From Chloroflexota bacterium (GTDB lineage Bacteria; Chloroflexota; UBA5177): a DNA stretch of 58,571 nucleotides. A model generated the notes under the pieces. That model worked only from the letters and a program-made list of their open reading frames with translations, had not been told where the DNA came from and searched no databases. The stretch is taken from positions 1-58,571 of the forward strand of contig JAICWV010000004.1 in the NCBI GenBank assembly GCA_025966365.1. The letters are read 5' to 3'. The position numbers and the translations under genes are program-made. The number at the start of each line of letters is the position of its first letter. Within the stretch, counting starts at the first letter, position 1. This document shows, in pieces, positions 36,118-44,019 of the stretch.

Positions 36118-38433
36118 ATTTCGCGACATCCAGTATGGCGCGTGCTGGCGATACTCGCCGGACTCGCCACGCTAGCCACGGTATCACTGCAGGGCACGCA
36201 GGCCGGGACTGCGACACCGCTGCCGGCGGTTACCAATGCAGACGGACGGCTGGGGCTCTGCGATGTGCTCCCCGGCACCGCTCCCTCCGGCGTCTCCTGG
36301 GCCCAACTGGCATCGGCCGCGGGCGCGAGCGTCAATCGCTGGGAGTTCCGGTGGGACCGGGTGGAATCTCAACGCGGCTCCTGGGATTTCAGCGCTGACG
36401 ATGCGGCCGTGGCCGCGTCTCTCGGCGCCGGTCTGGAAGTTCAAGGGATCCTGATCGGTACACCCGGGTGGGCAGCGGCGCATGGGCAGAAACCGGGCAA
36501 CGGCGTGCCCAGGGGGCTGTACCTGGCGCCTTCGGACACACACAATCTCTGGGCTGAATACGTGCGTGCCATGGTGACGCACTATCGAGGACAGGTCAGA
36601 CTCTGGGAGATCTGGAATGAGCCGGATCTTGCCTTCTTCTGGAGCGGGACTCCGGCAGATTACCTCCGCCTCATGACGGTGGCCGACCAGGTGATCGAGA
36701 CGGTAGATCCCGGCGCCACCGTGCTGATGGGCGGCATGGTCGATCCGGGGCTGAGCTTCGTCCGCAACCTGCTGTCCGGCGTCCACGGGGATGCCCCCTT
36801 CAACGCGGCCGCCTGGCACGCCTACGGACCGGCCCGGTCGGTCTATACAAACGTGGGCAACCTGCGATCCCTGCTTGCCCAGCACGGCCTGGGATCGCTG
36901 CCGATCTGGGTCAACGAGGCTGGTTTCCCGGCCTCGAATCCAAACGGAGAGCAAAGGCAGGCCGCGTTCGTGCTGCAGACGGTCGCTTATGCCTTCGCGG
37001 CCGGCGCTGCCAGAGTGCTGATCTACCGGGCCAGCGATGACGTTCTTCCCAAAACCTATGGACTGGTTGCCGCCTCCGGAGTGCCGCGCATGGGCTATGT
37101 CGCCTTTCAAGTCGCCGCGAGCCAGCTCGCGCACGTGCAGGCGATGACTTATCTGGCCGGCGCCAACGTGGAGCGGTTCACATTTTACGAGGGCAATCGG
37201 CTGGTAACCATGCTCTGGAACCGTGGCGCGGCCGATACCCGCGTGCAGCTGACTGCTTCGGGACCCACGGCCCAGGTCACCGACTGGCAGGGCAACCTGC
37301 AGACGGTCAATGCAGCAGGGGGCGCGGTCCAGCTGACGCTCCCCGGCGCGTCCTATAACACCGGCGTCGATGCCGCGAACTCGGTGGTGGGGGGCCCGCC
37401 TGCGCTGGTGGTGCAGGACAACACCACCCCGCCCGGTCTGTCCCTGGCCGGCTATGTTTCCCCGGTCAGAGGACACAACCGCCGTCTGGCTCTGTTGAAT
37501 CATGGCACCGCGCCGCTAACGGTCCGCGTGAACGCCGCCTCCAACCCGCGGATGCACCAGGTGCTGACGATTCAGCCCGGTGCCCTGCAAACGGTCGATC
37601 TCGATCTCTTCGCCGGACCGAGCTACGCCGGCGCCTATACGCTTAGCTCGTCTGCTCCTCTGGTCGGCGCCGCCGGCTCGTCGCAGGTGTCTGTTCCCGC
37701 CAGCACCGCCGCCCGCGCGTGGTTCGTCGCCGCCGCCGACGGTTCCGTGTCTATCACCAACCCCGGAGCCGCGGCGGTCAAGGTTGCCGTCGCCAGCTAT
37801 AGCGGGACCAAACAGAAGTTTTCGGGCTCCGTCGTCGTTACGGCCGGAAAGACGCTGGTGTGGAAGCCTCCGGCCAAACTCTCATCCGTGTTCAGGGCGC
37901 CCGCCCCGATCGTTGTCACCGGGTCAGGAGCCGCGGCCGGGCTGAACCCGTCCTGGTATGCGGTCCAGCCGCCCGCGAGTCACGTCTCGTTGTTCAATCC
38001 GCAGAAGTCTTCCGCCAACGTCGATGTCCGGTTTGTGGGCTCGGATACGGTCACCGGCCAACAATTGCACCTCTCCCCGCACCGGACGTACTCGCTCAAC
38101 ACCCACGATGCCACAGCGCTCGTTATATCCGCCGACCGGAAGATCGCGGCAGGGTATCGTACGGCCGCGGGGACGGCCCAGATCGCCTCGCAGCCGGGCA
38201 CCGACTCCGTCATCGCCTCCACAGGCCCCCAGACCCACGTGGCCCTCTTCAATCCTTCCACCACCCCGGCGCACGTGGCTTACACCGTCCTTGCGCGCGG
38301 CTCGTCCACGGCGAAGTCCCTGGTCGTCGCGCCGGGAAGCGTCGCCACCCTCCAGGCCCGAACCTCGGCTGACGCGCCGCGTGGCGTGGTGATCCAGAGC
38401 GACGTGCCGGTGGTCGCTCAGCCCGCGGGGTGA
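36118..38433 (+). CDS. Secreted clan-A glycosidase-like protein (GH39-like), probable ATT start
   Basis: 771 aa from ATT 36118. AGAGGGAG ends 4 nt before this codon, and it gives a normal signal peptide (SRHPVWRVLAILAGLATLA). The first ordinary start, GTG 36142, is 28 nt from the ribosome site and removes the basic residues. A TIM-barrel region (about 40-340) has WEIWNEPD, with acid/base Glu168, and IWVNEAGF, nucleophile Glu267, as in GH5/GH39 clan A. Residues 380-770 are repeated beta domains (LFNPSTTPAHV, SITNPGAAAVKV). Substrate unknown; bound to or released from the cell surface. One nucleotide separates it from the PIG-V gene. Confidence 0.8.
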   Translation: MSRHPVWRVLAILAGLATLATVSLQGTQAGTATPLPAVTNADGRLGLCDVLPGTAPSGVSWAQLASAAGASVNRWEFRWDRVESQRGSWDFSADDAAVAASLGAGLEVQGILIGTPGWAAAHGQKPGNGVPRGLYLAPSDTHNLWAEYVRAMVTHYRGQVRLWEIWNEPDLAFFWSGTPADYLRLMTVADQVIETVDPGATVLMGGMVDPGLSFVRNLLSGVHGDAPFNAAAWHAYGPARSVYTNVGNLRSLLAQHGLGSLPIWVNEAGFPASNPNGEQRQAAFVLQTVAYAFAAGAARVLIYRASDDVLPKTYGLVAASGVPRMGYVAFQVAASQLAHVQAMTYLAGANVERFTFYEGNRLVTMLWNRGAADTRVQLTASGPTAQVTDWQGNLQTVNAAGGAVQLTLPGASYNTGVDAANSVVGGPPALVVQDNTTPPGLSLAGYVSPVRGHNRRLALLNHGTAPLTVRVNAASNPRMHQVLTIQPGALQTVDLDLFAGPSYAGAYTLSSSAPLVGAAGSSQVSVPASTAARAWFVAAADGSVSITNPGAAAVKVAVASYSGTKQKFSGSVVVTAGKTLVWKPPAKLSSVFRAPAPIVVTGSGAAAGLNPSWYAVQPPASHVSLFNPQKSSANVDVRFVGSDTVTGQQLHLSPHRTYSLNTHDATALVISADRKIAAGYRTAAGTAQIASQPGTDSVIASTGPQTHVALFNPSTTPAHVAYTVLARGSSTAKSLVVAPGSVATLQARTSADAPRGVVIQSDVPVVAQPAG

Positions 38434-38434
38434 G

Positions 38435-39658
38435 ATGAGTCTAGCTCCGATTCGGACTGCGCATCCGTCTCCGCTGGAAGGGGCGAAGCGTCCGTCACTT
38501 CGCGCCATTCTGCGGGATCGCGCCGTGCGGGAGCCGACGATCGTGTTTCTCCTCACCCGGCTCCTGTTCGTCCTCCTCACCTACTTCGGCGTGATCCTGT
38601 TCCGCAGCGCGCTGCACGCAGCCCAGCCGTCGTTCACTCACGCGCTGATCCCGGCCTGGGACCAGTGGGACACGCGCTGGTATATCGACATCGCCAATCG
38701 CGGTTACGACTGGACCAAGGCGGCGGGAACCTCACCGACAGCCTTTTTTCCGCTCTATCCCATGCTCATCCACGCCGTCATGGCGGTCACCCATCGCTCC
38801 GGCATTACCGCCGCCCTGCTGATCTCCAACGCCGCCTTTCTGGGTGCCCTCCTGTACCTCTGGCGTCTGGTCCGATGGGAGCTGAACCCGGCCGTGGCCC
38901 GCCGGACCATTCTCTGTCTCTCCGTCTTTCCCACGGCTCTCTTCTTTTTTGCCGGGTATACCGAGTCGCTTTTCCTGTTCCTGACCGTTGCCGCGTTTTT
39001 CCACATGCGCCGTCGCGACTGGATCCTGGCCGGCATCTTCGCCGGGCTGGCCTCAGCCACGCGGGTAACCGGAGTCCTCCTGCTGGTGCCCTTTGCGTAT
39101 GAGTACGCCCGTGACCGCAACTTTTCCCTCAGGTACCTGGATCGCGGCGTCATCGGACTGGTGCTGGCACCGCTGGGCCTGCTGGCGTTCATGCTGTACC
39201 TTGGCCGGGCGGTGGGAGATCCGCTGGCCTTCACTCACTCGCAGGTGGCGTGGCAGAAGGTTTTCACTCTTCAGATCTGGTCCGGCTTCCTGGAGAGTTT
39301 CCGCCAGCTACTGATCTTGCCCCACGCCTCCTTTATGGAGGCCCACAACGTCATCGAGGTGGCACTGGGCGGTCTGGCGCTGATCTGCTCGTTTTTTGCC
39401 GCGCGGCGCCTTCCCGCCGCTTACGGGCTCTACCTGCTGGCCTTCTGGCTGGTGACGCTGACCAGTCCTGCTATCGAGGGCGGATATCAGGTGCCGCTCA
39501 TTTCGCTTTCTCGCTATATTCTCAGTCTCTTCCCCCTTTTCATCTGGGTGGGCATCAAGACGGAGTCGCGCACCCTCGAGGAGGGCTATCTGGTGCTGTC
39601 GGCCGGCATGCTGGCGCTGCTGACCGTGCAGTTCATCAACGGCGGCTGGGTCATTTAG
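38435..39658 (+). CDS. PIG-V-like GT-C mannosyltransferase
   Basis: 407 aa, about ten transmembrane helices. The first luminal/extracellular loop carries WDQWDTRWYIDIANRGYDW, the acidic PIG-V pattern that is expected to hold the catalytic Asp. FPLYPMLIHAV and ISLSRYILSLFPLF also fit the family. PIG-V uses polyprenyl-phosphate mannose in eukaryotes; in bacteria the acceptor is unknown. Being 1 nt after a secreted glycosidase-like gene suggests an envelope-glycan role. It overlaps the convergent dut gene by 8 nt. Confidence 0.83.
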   Translation: MSLAPIRTAHPSPLEGAKRPSLRAILRDRAVREPTIVFLLTRLLFVLLTYFGVILFRSALHAAQPSFTHALIPAWDQWDTRWYIDIANRGYDWTKAAGTSPTAFFPLYPMLIHAVMAVTHRSGITAALLISNAAFLGALLYLWRLVRWELNPAVARRTILCLSVFPTALFFFAGYTESLFLFLTVAAFFHMRRRDWILAGIFAGLASATRVTGVLLLVPFAYEYARDRNFSLRYLDRGVIGLVLAPLGLLAFMLYLGRAVGDPLAFTHSQVAWQKVFTLQIWSGFLESFRQLLILPHASFMEAHNVIEVALGGLALICSFFAARRLPAAYGLYLLAFWLVTLTSPAIEGGYQVPLISLSRYILSLFPLFIWVGIKTESRTLEEGYLVLSAGMLALLTVQFINGGWVI

Positions 39659-40082
39659 AGCCGGTACTGCCGAATCCGCCGCGGGACGGCCCCGAAGTCG
39701 GTTGCTCATCCCATTCGACGCGCCCGACGGGCAGCAGCAGGCCCTGAGCGATTCGCTCCCCTCGCTCGACCGTCACCGGATCGCGGCCGATGTTATAGAC
39801 GAGGATCCCGATCTCATCGTCGGGACCGCAGTAGTCGCGGTCGATGATGCCGACGCCGTTGGGAATGATCAATCCCTTCGAGCTGGGGGTACTGCTGCGG
39901 AGGGCCACGACCAGCACGTAGCCGTCGGGTACGGCAATGATGGCGTTGGAAGGAATGGCGGCGATGGCGCCGGGCGCAACCTCAACCGTCTCCCGGCAGT
40001 AAAAATCAAAACCCGCCGCTCCCTCGGTCGCGTAGCGCGGTAGAGGAAGCGACGGGTCGACCCGGGTAATTGCTACCCGCAT
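39651..40082 (-). CDS. dut: dUTPase-family nucleotidohydrolase
   Basis: 143 aa, normal for a trimeric dUTPase. Family motifs: motif 1 region YATEGAAGFDFYC, RSSTPSSKGLIIPNGVGIID (motifs 2-3), then IGRDPVTVERGERIAQGLLL (motif 4), and GGFGSTG (motif 5). It should hydrolyse dUTP to dUMP and PPi, although dCTP deaminase-like relatives share the fold. ATG 40082 follows 4 nt after the stop of the membrane-anchored gene, so it is co-transcribed with it. Confidence 0.93.
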   Translation of the reverse strand: MRVAITRVDPSLPLPRYATEGAAGFDFYCRETVEVAPGAIAAIPSNAIIAVPDGYVLVVALRSSTPSSKGLIIPNGVGIIDRDYCGPDDEIGILVYNIGRDPVTVERGERIAQGLLLPVGRVEWDEQPTSGPSRGGFGSTGSK

Positions 40083-40086
40083 TCGA

Positions 40087-40764
40087 TCAGAGCGGCGGGT
40101 TGAACTGGTTGTAGTTAAATTTCTTCGGCGGAACGAATGGAGGCCCAACCTCGATCTCGACGTCGGTATGGGCGTGAAGCTTGATCTTCCGAGGATCGCC
40201 GGTGTATGGCTTCTCGTCGACAAAGACCTTCATAGACTCGCCGGGCTTGACGCTGGCCGAGGCGACCTGCGTGCGGCTGAGCGGCTTGCCCCAGATATCG
40301 AAGAAGTTGCCCAGCTCTGGAATGATCTTGTGCGGTGACTCGATGTGAATCACGCCGTACGACGGGCTGTGGGTGTGAGTCCAGGTCAGGCAATCGTGGT
40401 TCAGGTCATACCCGATGTTCGGAGACACCGGGATGCTCTTGCCATGGTCGAGGATAGTGAGGTGCGCGTGAACGTGATAAAAGCCGGGCGAAATCATCTC
40501 GTTGTACGAGCACTTGACCGGCCCGTAGGCGACACCGGCGACCGGCGTGAATTCCGCCTCCGCAGTGGCGGTGGCGGAAACCTGGCCGCTGGATTCAGCT
40601 CGCCCCTGGGTCAGCAGGAGCACGCCGACGACGGCGATGACTACGGCTGCCATGACGACGCCGGCAATGAGAGCCGTGCGTGAGGTATTCGTGGTGTGCT
40701 TTTGCGCGCGTTCGGCGTCGCGGCGCTGCCGCTGGCGGCGTGCCTGCCGGCTTTCGCGTCCCAT
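40087..40764 (-). CDS. Membrane-anchored protein of unknown function
   Basis: 225 aa. A highly basic N-terminus (RQARRQRQRRDAERAQKH) and one transmembrane helix (LIAGVVMAAVVIAVVGVLLL, about 32-52) precede an extracytoplasmic beta domain rich in His (YHVHAHLTI, DHGKSIPVS, CLTWTHTHS, KLHAHTDVEIEVG). The His pattern could bind a metal, but this is only suggestive. No named family recognised. AAGGGAG precedes the ATG, and the gene heads an operon with dut. Confidence 0.75.
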   Translation of the reverse strand: MGRESRQARRQRQRRDAERAQKHTTNTSRTALIAGVVMAAVVIAVVGVLLLTQGRAESSGQVSATATAEAEFTPVAGVAYGPVKCSYNEMISPGFYHVHAHLTILDHGKSIPVSPNIGYDLNHDCLTWTHTHSPSYGVIHIESPHKIIPELGNFFDIWGKPLSRTQVASASVKPGESMKVFVDEKPYTGDPRKIKLHAHTDVEIEVGPPFVPPKKFNYNQFNPPL

Positions 40765-40789
40765 TCAGTAACTCCCTTGGCAATCATGA

Positions 40790-40855
40790 GCGGGCCCCCA
40801 GGCGGGAGCCCGCATCCGCATGACTATACCCTGGTATGACCTGTTTATGCCAGGG
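40790..40855 (-). promoter_or_regulatory. Promoter, leader hairpin and dyad upstream of the membrane-anchored/dut operon
   Basis: On the minus strand TATAGT (40823-40828) can serve as -10. Just upstream are inverted arms CCCTGGTAT (40829-40837) and ATGCCAGGG (40847-40855), matching at 8 of 9 positions around a 9-nt spacer, typical of a dimeric regulator site. Downstream, GCGGGC and GCCCGC (40790-40795, 40808-40813) form a leader hairpin. No -35 consensus is clear. Confidence 0.5.
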
Positions 40856-40922
40856 GTAAGAGGAACGAGGTTCGTGCGTCGTCACGCCAACTTCATTGAC
40901 ATAAGTATGAAGGCAGGGGGCG

Positions 40923-42401
40923 TTAGAGGCCGGTGACCGGCAACGTTCTCACGTGGCCGGAGTCGAGATCGATGGTGCGGATGGCGTGGTTGTTGGTGTC
41001 GGCGACGTAGATGATGCCGCCGTTGATGTCGAGACCTCCGGGCTGATTGAATCGCGCGTTCTGAGGAGGGCCGTCGAGAAGGCCGGTCTGTCCGCTTCCG
41101 GCCAGGGTCGAGACCTGCGCAGCGCTCAGATCGATGTGGCGGATGCGATTGTTGTAGGTGTCGGCGACGTAGGCGGAGCTTGAATCGACGGACACGCCCT
41201 GATCGTGCTGGAAGAGGGCTGCGGCGGTAGGGCCGTCCACCTCCCCCCAGACGAAGAGCCCCTGTCCGACCACGGAGCCAACGTCATCTCGTTCCAGGTC
41301 AGCTCGACGAATGGCTTGGGTTTCGGCGCAGGCAATGTAGAGCCCACTGCTGGAGGCGGCGATCCCCATGGGCTGCGCCAGCCAGGCGCTCTGCCGCGTG
41401 CCATCGCGTAGCCCCTCGTGCCCGGTTCCTGCCCACACACCGGCGGTGCCCTCATCGGGATTGAACGCCCAGACCTGGTGTGTCCCGGCCATGGCAATGT
41501 ACAGGGTCCCGTTCACCAGCATGAGATCCCAGGGGGAGGACAGCGACGTCTCCCGCGCCGGCCCGAAACGGACCAGGCGCCGGAGCTGCTCTCCGGTTCC
41601 GGCAACAGTTCGGACAGTCTCCGTCGCAAGATCCACTGCTCGGATGGCGTGGTTCTCCGAGTCGGCGACATAGAGGATGTTCCGGTCGCTGTCGAGGGCC
41701 ATCCCCTGCGGGCCACGGAAGGTGGAACTCTGCCAGTCTCCGTCGTCCAGGCCCTCGTCGCCGCTTCCCACGACCGCCGACACCGCGCCCTCAGCATCGC
41801 CAATCAGAATTCGGTTGTGACCGGAATCGGCGATAAAGAGCCGGTCCGCCGTTGCCAGCACTTTTCCGGGAAAGGAGAGCCCCGAGGGAGGGCGCGTTTC
41901 CAGCGTTACCTGCACATCGAGTGGCGTGCGATCGAGCAGCCCGTTCGGCTCCAGCTCCGCGATGAGCCCGTCCATGGCCGAGGCCAGTGCCTCATATGGC
42001 GCCTCCCCCGCATGCCGGCCGATGACATAGCCGTCGGGAGAGATGAAGATGAGCGTCGGCCAGGCGTTGACCGCGTAGCTGTCCCACACCTGCATGTCCG
42101 GGTCATTCAGGACCGGGTGCCGGATTCGGTTGCGGTTCACCGCGGCCCGGACGCCCTCGACGTCGCGCTCCGCCGTGTATTTCGGGGAATGGACGCCGAT
42201 CACCACCACCTCGGTCTGATATCGCTCTTCCAGCTTCCCCAACTGGGGAAGTTCATGCAGACAGTTGATTCAGCCGTAGGTCCAGAAGTCGAGGACGACG
42301 ATCTTACCCCGGAGCTGAGCCAGAGTGAGGGGTGGGCAATTGACCCAGGTCTGATCCGCGGGGAAGTCGGGAGCGCGAACGGGACCGGCGTACGGGTTCA
42401 T
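40923..42401 (-). CDS. NHLRC2-like thioredoxin/NHL-repeat protein, probable selenoprotein (in-frame TGA at 42270-42272)
   Basis: 492 aa if TGA is read as selenocysteine. Residues about 10-145 are a thioredoxin-like domain whose redox site reads [10 protein letters not shown]44-INC47-LHELPQL; homologues carry a C-x-x-C here, so U44 replaces the first Cys. Residues 150-492 are NHL repeats ([59 protein letters not shown]) forming a beta-propeller. The frame stays open for 448 codons after TGA with full family similarity, so this is not decay. A hairpin 18 nt after TGA fits a bacterial SECIS. ATG 42401 lies 7 nt after the HTH gene stop. Cytoplasmic; the thiol substrate is unknown. Confidence 0.85.
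42234..42251 (-). promoter_or_regulatory. SECIS-like hairpin after the in-frame TGA
   Basis: Minus strand: CTTCCCC-AGTT-GGGGAAG, a 7-bp perfect stem whose 4-nt loop contains GU (or an 8-bp stem closing on GT). It starts 18 nt after the TGA, so the loop is about 25 nt from the codon, in the range used by bacterial SelB. GTCTG, 7 to 11 nt after the TGA, can pair with CAGAC further down to give a lower stem. Its SelB recognition is inferred. Confidence 0.6.
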
Positions 42402-42408
42402 GGGACGC

Positions 42409-42654
42409 TCAATGCTCCTGGGCCCAGGTATCGGCGGGTGGGATCTCGTCGCCACCGTCGTCCCGGGGCACCGGTGTCACGTCGAGGAGGGCGTCGATCT
42501 CCTCTCGGCGGTAGAGGCGCTGCCTCCGGATGCCCTGGCGGTAGCTGGTGATGAGCCCGCGATTGACGTAGGAGTACAGCGTGGCGGGCTTGACGCCCAG
42601 AGCCGCGCAAGCTTCTTCAGCCGTGTAGTACTCGGCGCCACCTATGACCACCAC
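42409..42654 (-). CDS. Small HTH (excisionase/MerR-type) DNA-binding protein
   Basis: 81 aa. The helix-turn-helix is [20 protein letters not shown], continuing [11 protein letters not shown] and [15 protein letters not shown]. This is the same motif that is fused to the N-terminus of some citrate synthases, but here it is a separate gene transcribed away from citrate synthase. GTG 42654 lies 9-11 nt after GGAGG; GTG 42666 touches that site. It ends 7 nt before the ATG of the selenoprotein gene, so the two are likely one operon. Confidence 0.8.
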   Translation of the reverse strand: MVVIGGAEYYTAEEACAALGVKPATLYSYVNRGLITSYRQGIRRQRLYRREEIDALLDVTPVPRDDGGDEIPPADTWAQEH

Positions 42655-42750
42655 TGCAGTCCGCACCTCCGCTCTGTCTCATGCTACGGTCATCGGCACC
42701 GGCACTCAAACTCCATGGAGGCCTGTAGATAACCATCGAGTTTCATTGCC

Positions 42751-42756
42751 TATAAT
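42751..42756 (+). promoter_or_regulatory. -10 element of the citrate synthase gene
   Basis: TATAAT lies 49 nt upstream of the ATG; no -35 is clear. The same 100 bp contains three related stretches (CAAACTCCATGG, GAGTTTCATTG, CAAGTTCCATGG) that could be operator half-sites for the divergent HTH protein. The repeat similarity is modest. Confidence 0.45.
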
Positions 42757-42805
42757 CAAGTTCCATGGCAAGATTGAATTGAGGGTCAGGGACAAGGAGC
42801 GAACG

Positions 42806-43939
42806 ATGTCAGTTTCCGCGACGCAGGGATTGGAAGAGGTGGTAGCCGCCGACACGGCCATCTCGTGGATCGACGGTCGGGCCGGGGAGCTGCGCTACCG
42901 CGGCTACCCCATTGGCGAGTTGGCGGAATCCTCCAGCTTCGAGGCGGTAGCGTATCTGCTCTGGAACGGCGACCTGCCCGGCGCTCAGGAGCTGCGCGCG
43001 CTCCGCGAAGAATTGCGAGCCCGGCGCATGGACCGTGTGAACGTCCTCGAGCTGGTTGCGTCGGTCCCGCTATCCGGACACCCGCTCGACGTTATCCGAT
43101 ACGCCGTGTCCAGAGATTCGCTCAGCAATCCGCTGGCGTGGGACAACGGCCCTGAGGCCAATCGTCGCAAGGCGGTGGACATGGCCGCCTGGTTTCCGCT
43201 GGCGGTCGCGGCATATCACCGCCGCCGGGCCGAGCTGGACCCGATCACCCCACGTCCCGACCTCGATACCGCCGGCAACTTCCTGTACATGCTGTATGGC
43301 CAGGTGGCCTCGCCCGAGTCGACGAGGACACTGGATACCGCGCTCATCCTGCACGCGGATCACGAGCTGAACGCCTCCACCTTTGCCGCCCGGGTAACCA
43401 TCGCCACCCAGTCGAACCTCCATGCCGCCATCGCCTCGGCACTGGGCACGCTCACGGGGCCGCGCCACGGCGGCGCCAGCGAGCGCGTCATCACCATGCT
43501 CGAAGAGATCGGAACCGCGGAGAATGTCGGGCCGTGGGTGCGGGAGCGTCTTGCGCGCCGGGAACGGATCATGGGCTTCGGCCACCGCGTCTACCGAACG
43601 GTCGATCCCCGGTCCCGGCACCTTCGGGCGATGGCGGAAACCGTTCTGACCGGCTCGGAGCAGGAGGCGTGGATCGCGATCCTGGATGAGCTGGCCCGCG
43701 TCATGGCGCGCGACAAAGATCTCTATCCTAACGTCGATCTCTACGCCGCCGTGGTGAATCGAGCGCTCGGCATTGACCCCGACTTCTATACCTCGATCTT
43801 CGCCATCAGCCGCATTGTCGGCTGGACTGCACACGCGATCGAGCAGCTCAGCGGCCGCATGATCCGGCCGACAGCCAGGTACACAGGGCCCGGGCTGCGG
43901 CACGTGCTTGAGTACCGCGGTAACCGGACTGCGGGCTGA
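42806..43939 (+). CDS. Citrate synthase (type II/methylcitrate-like, dimeric)
   Basis: 377 aa. Family motifs: IDGRAGELRYRGYPIGELAE at the start, LILHADHELNASTFAARVT (catalytic His), GFGHRVYRTVDPRSRHLR (His plus Arg), and a later Asp in GIDPDFYTSIFAISRI. It condenses acetyl-CoA with oxaloacetate; 2-methylcitrate synthase activity cannot be excluded. ATG 42806 follows AAGGAG by 6 nt. No N-terminal HTH is fused, but one is encoded divergently next to it. Confidence 0.93.
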   Translation: MSVSATQGLEEVVAADTAISWIDGRAGELRYRGYPIGELAESSSFEAVAYLLWNGDLPGAQELRALREELRARRMDRVNVLELVASVPLSGHPLDVIRYAVSRDSLSNPLAWDNGPEANRRKAVDMAAWFPLAVAAYHRRRAELDPITPRPDLDTAGNFLYMLYGQVASPESTRTLDTALILHADHELNASTFAARVTIATQSNLHAAIASALGTLTGPRHGGASERVITMLEEIGTAENVGPWVRERLARRERIMGFGHRVYRTVDPRSRHLRAMAETVLTGSEQEAWIAILDELARVMARDKDLYPNVDLYAAVVNRALGIDPDFYTSIFAISRIVGWTAHAIEQLSGRMIRPTARYTGPGLRHVLEYRGNRTAG

Positions 43940-43983
43940 AGCCCTCGGCTACGCTCTTTCCCCGCTCCGTCCTGTACGACCGA

Positions 43984-44005
43984 GCGGGAAATAGCCCGCC
44001 CTTTT
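43984..44005 (+). terminator. Possible weak intrinsic terminator after citrate synthase
   Basis: GCGGG-AAATAG-CCCGC is followed by CC and TTTT. The 5-bp stem is short, so this is a candidate only. It lies in the 80-nt convergent gap. Confidence 0.4.
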
Positions 44006-44019
44006 CCCGGGCGCGCCGT

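Noticed and set aside
42270-42272. TGA as an ordinary stop making the NHL gene a pseudogene
   Set aside because: The downstream frame is intact for 448 codons with family motifs, the codon aligns with a redox Cys, and a SECIS-like hairpin follows. Selenocysteine is the simpler reading, subject to genome-level selABCD evidence.
43984-44005. Strong terminator after citrate synthase
   Set aside because: Stem of only 5 bp and four T; retained as low-confidence only.
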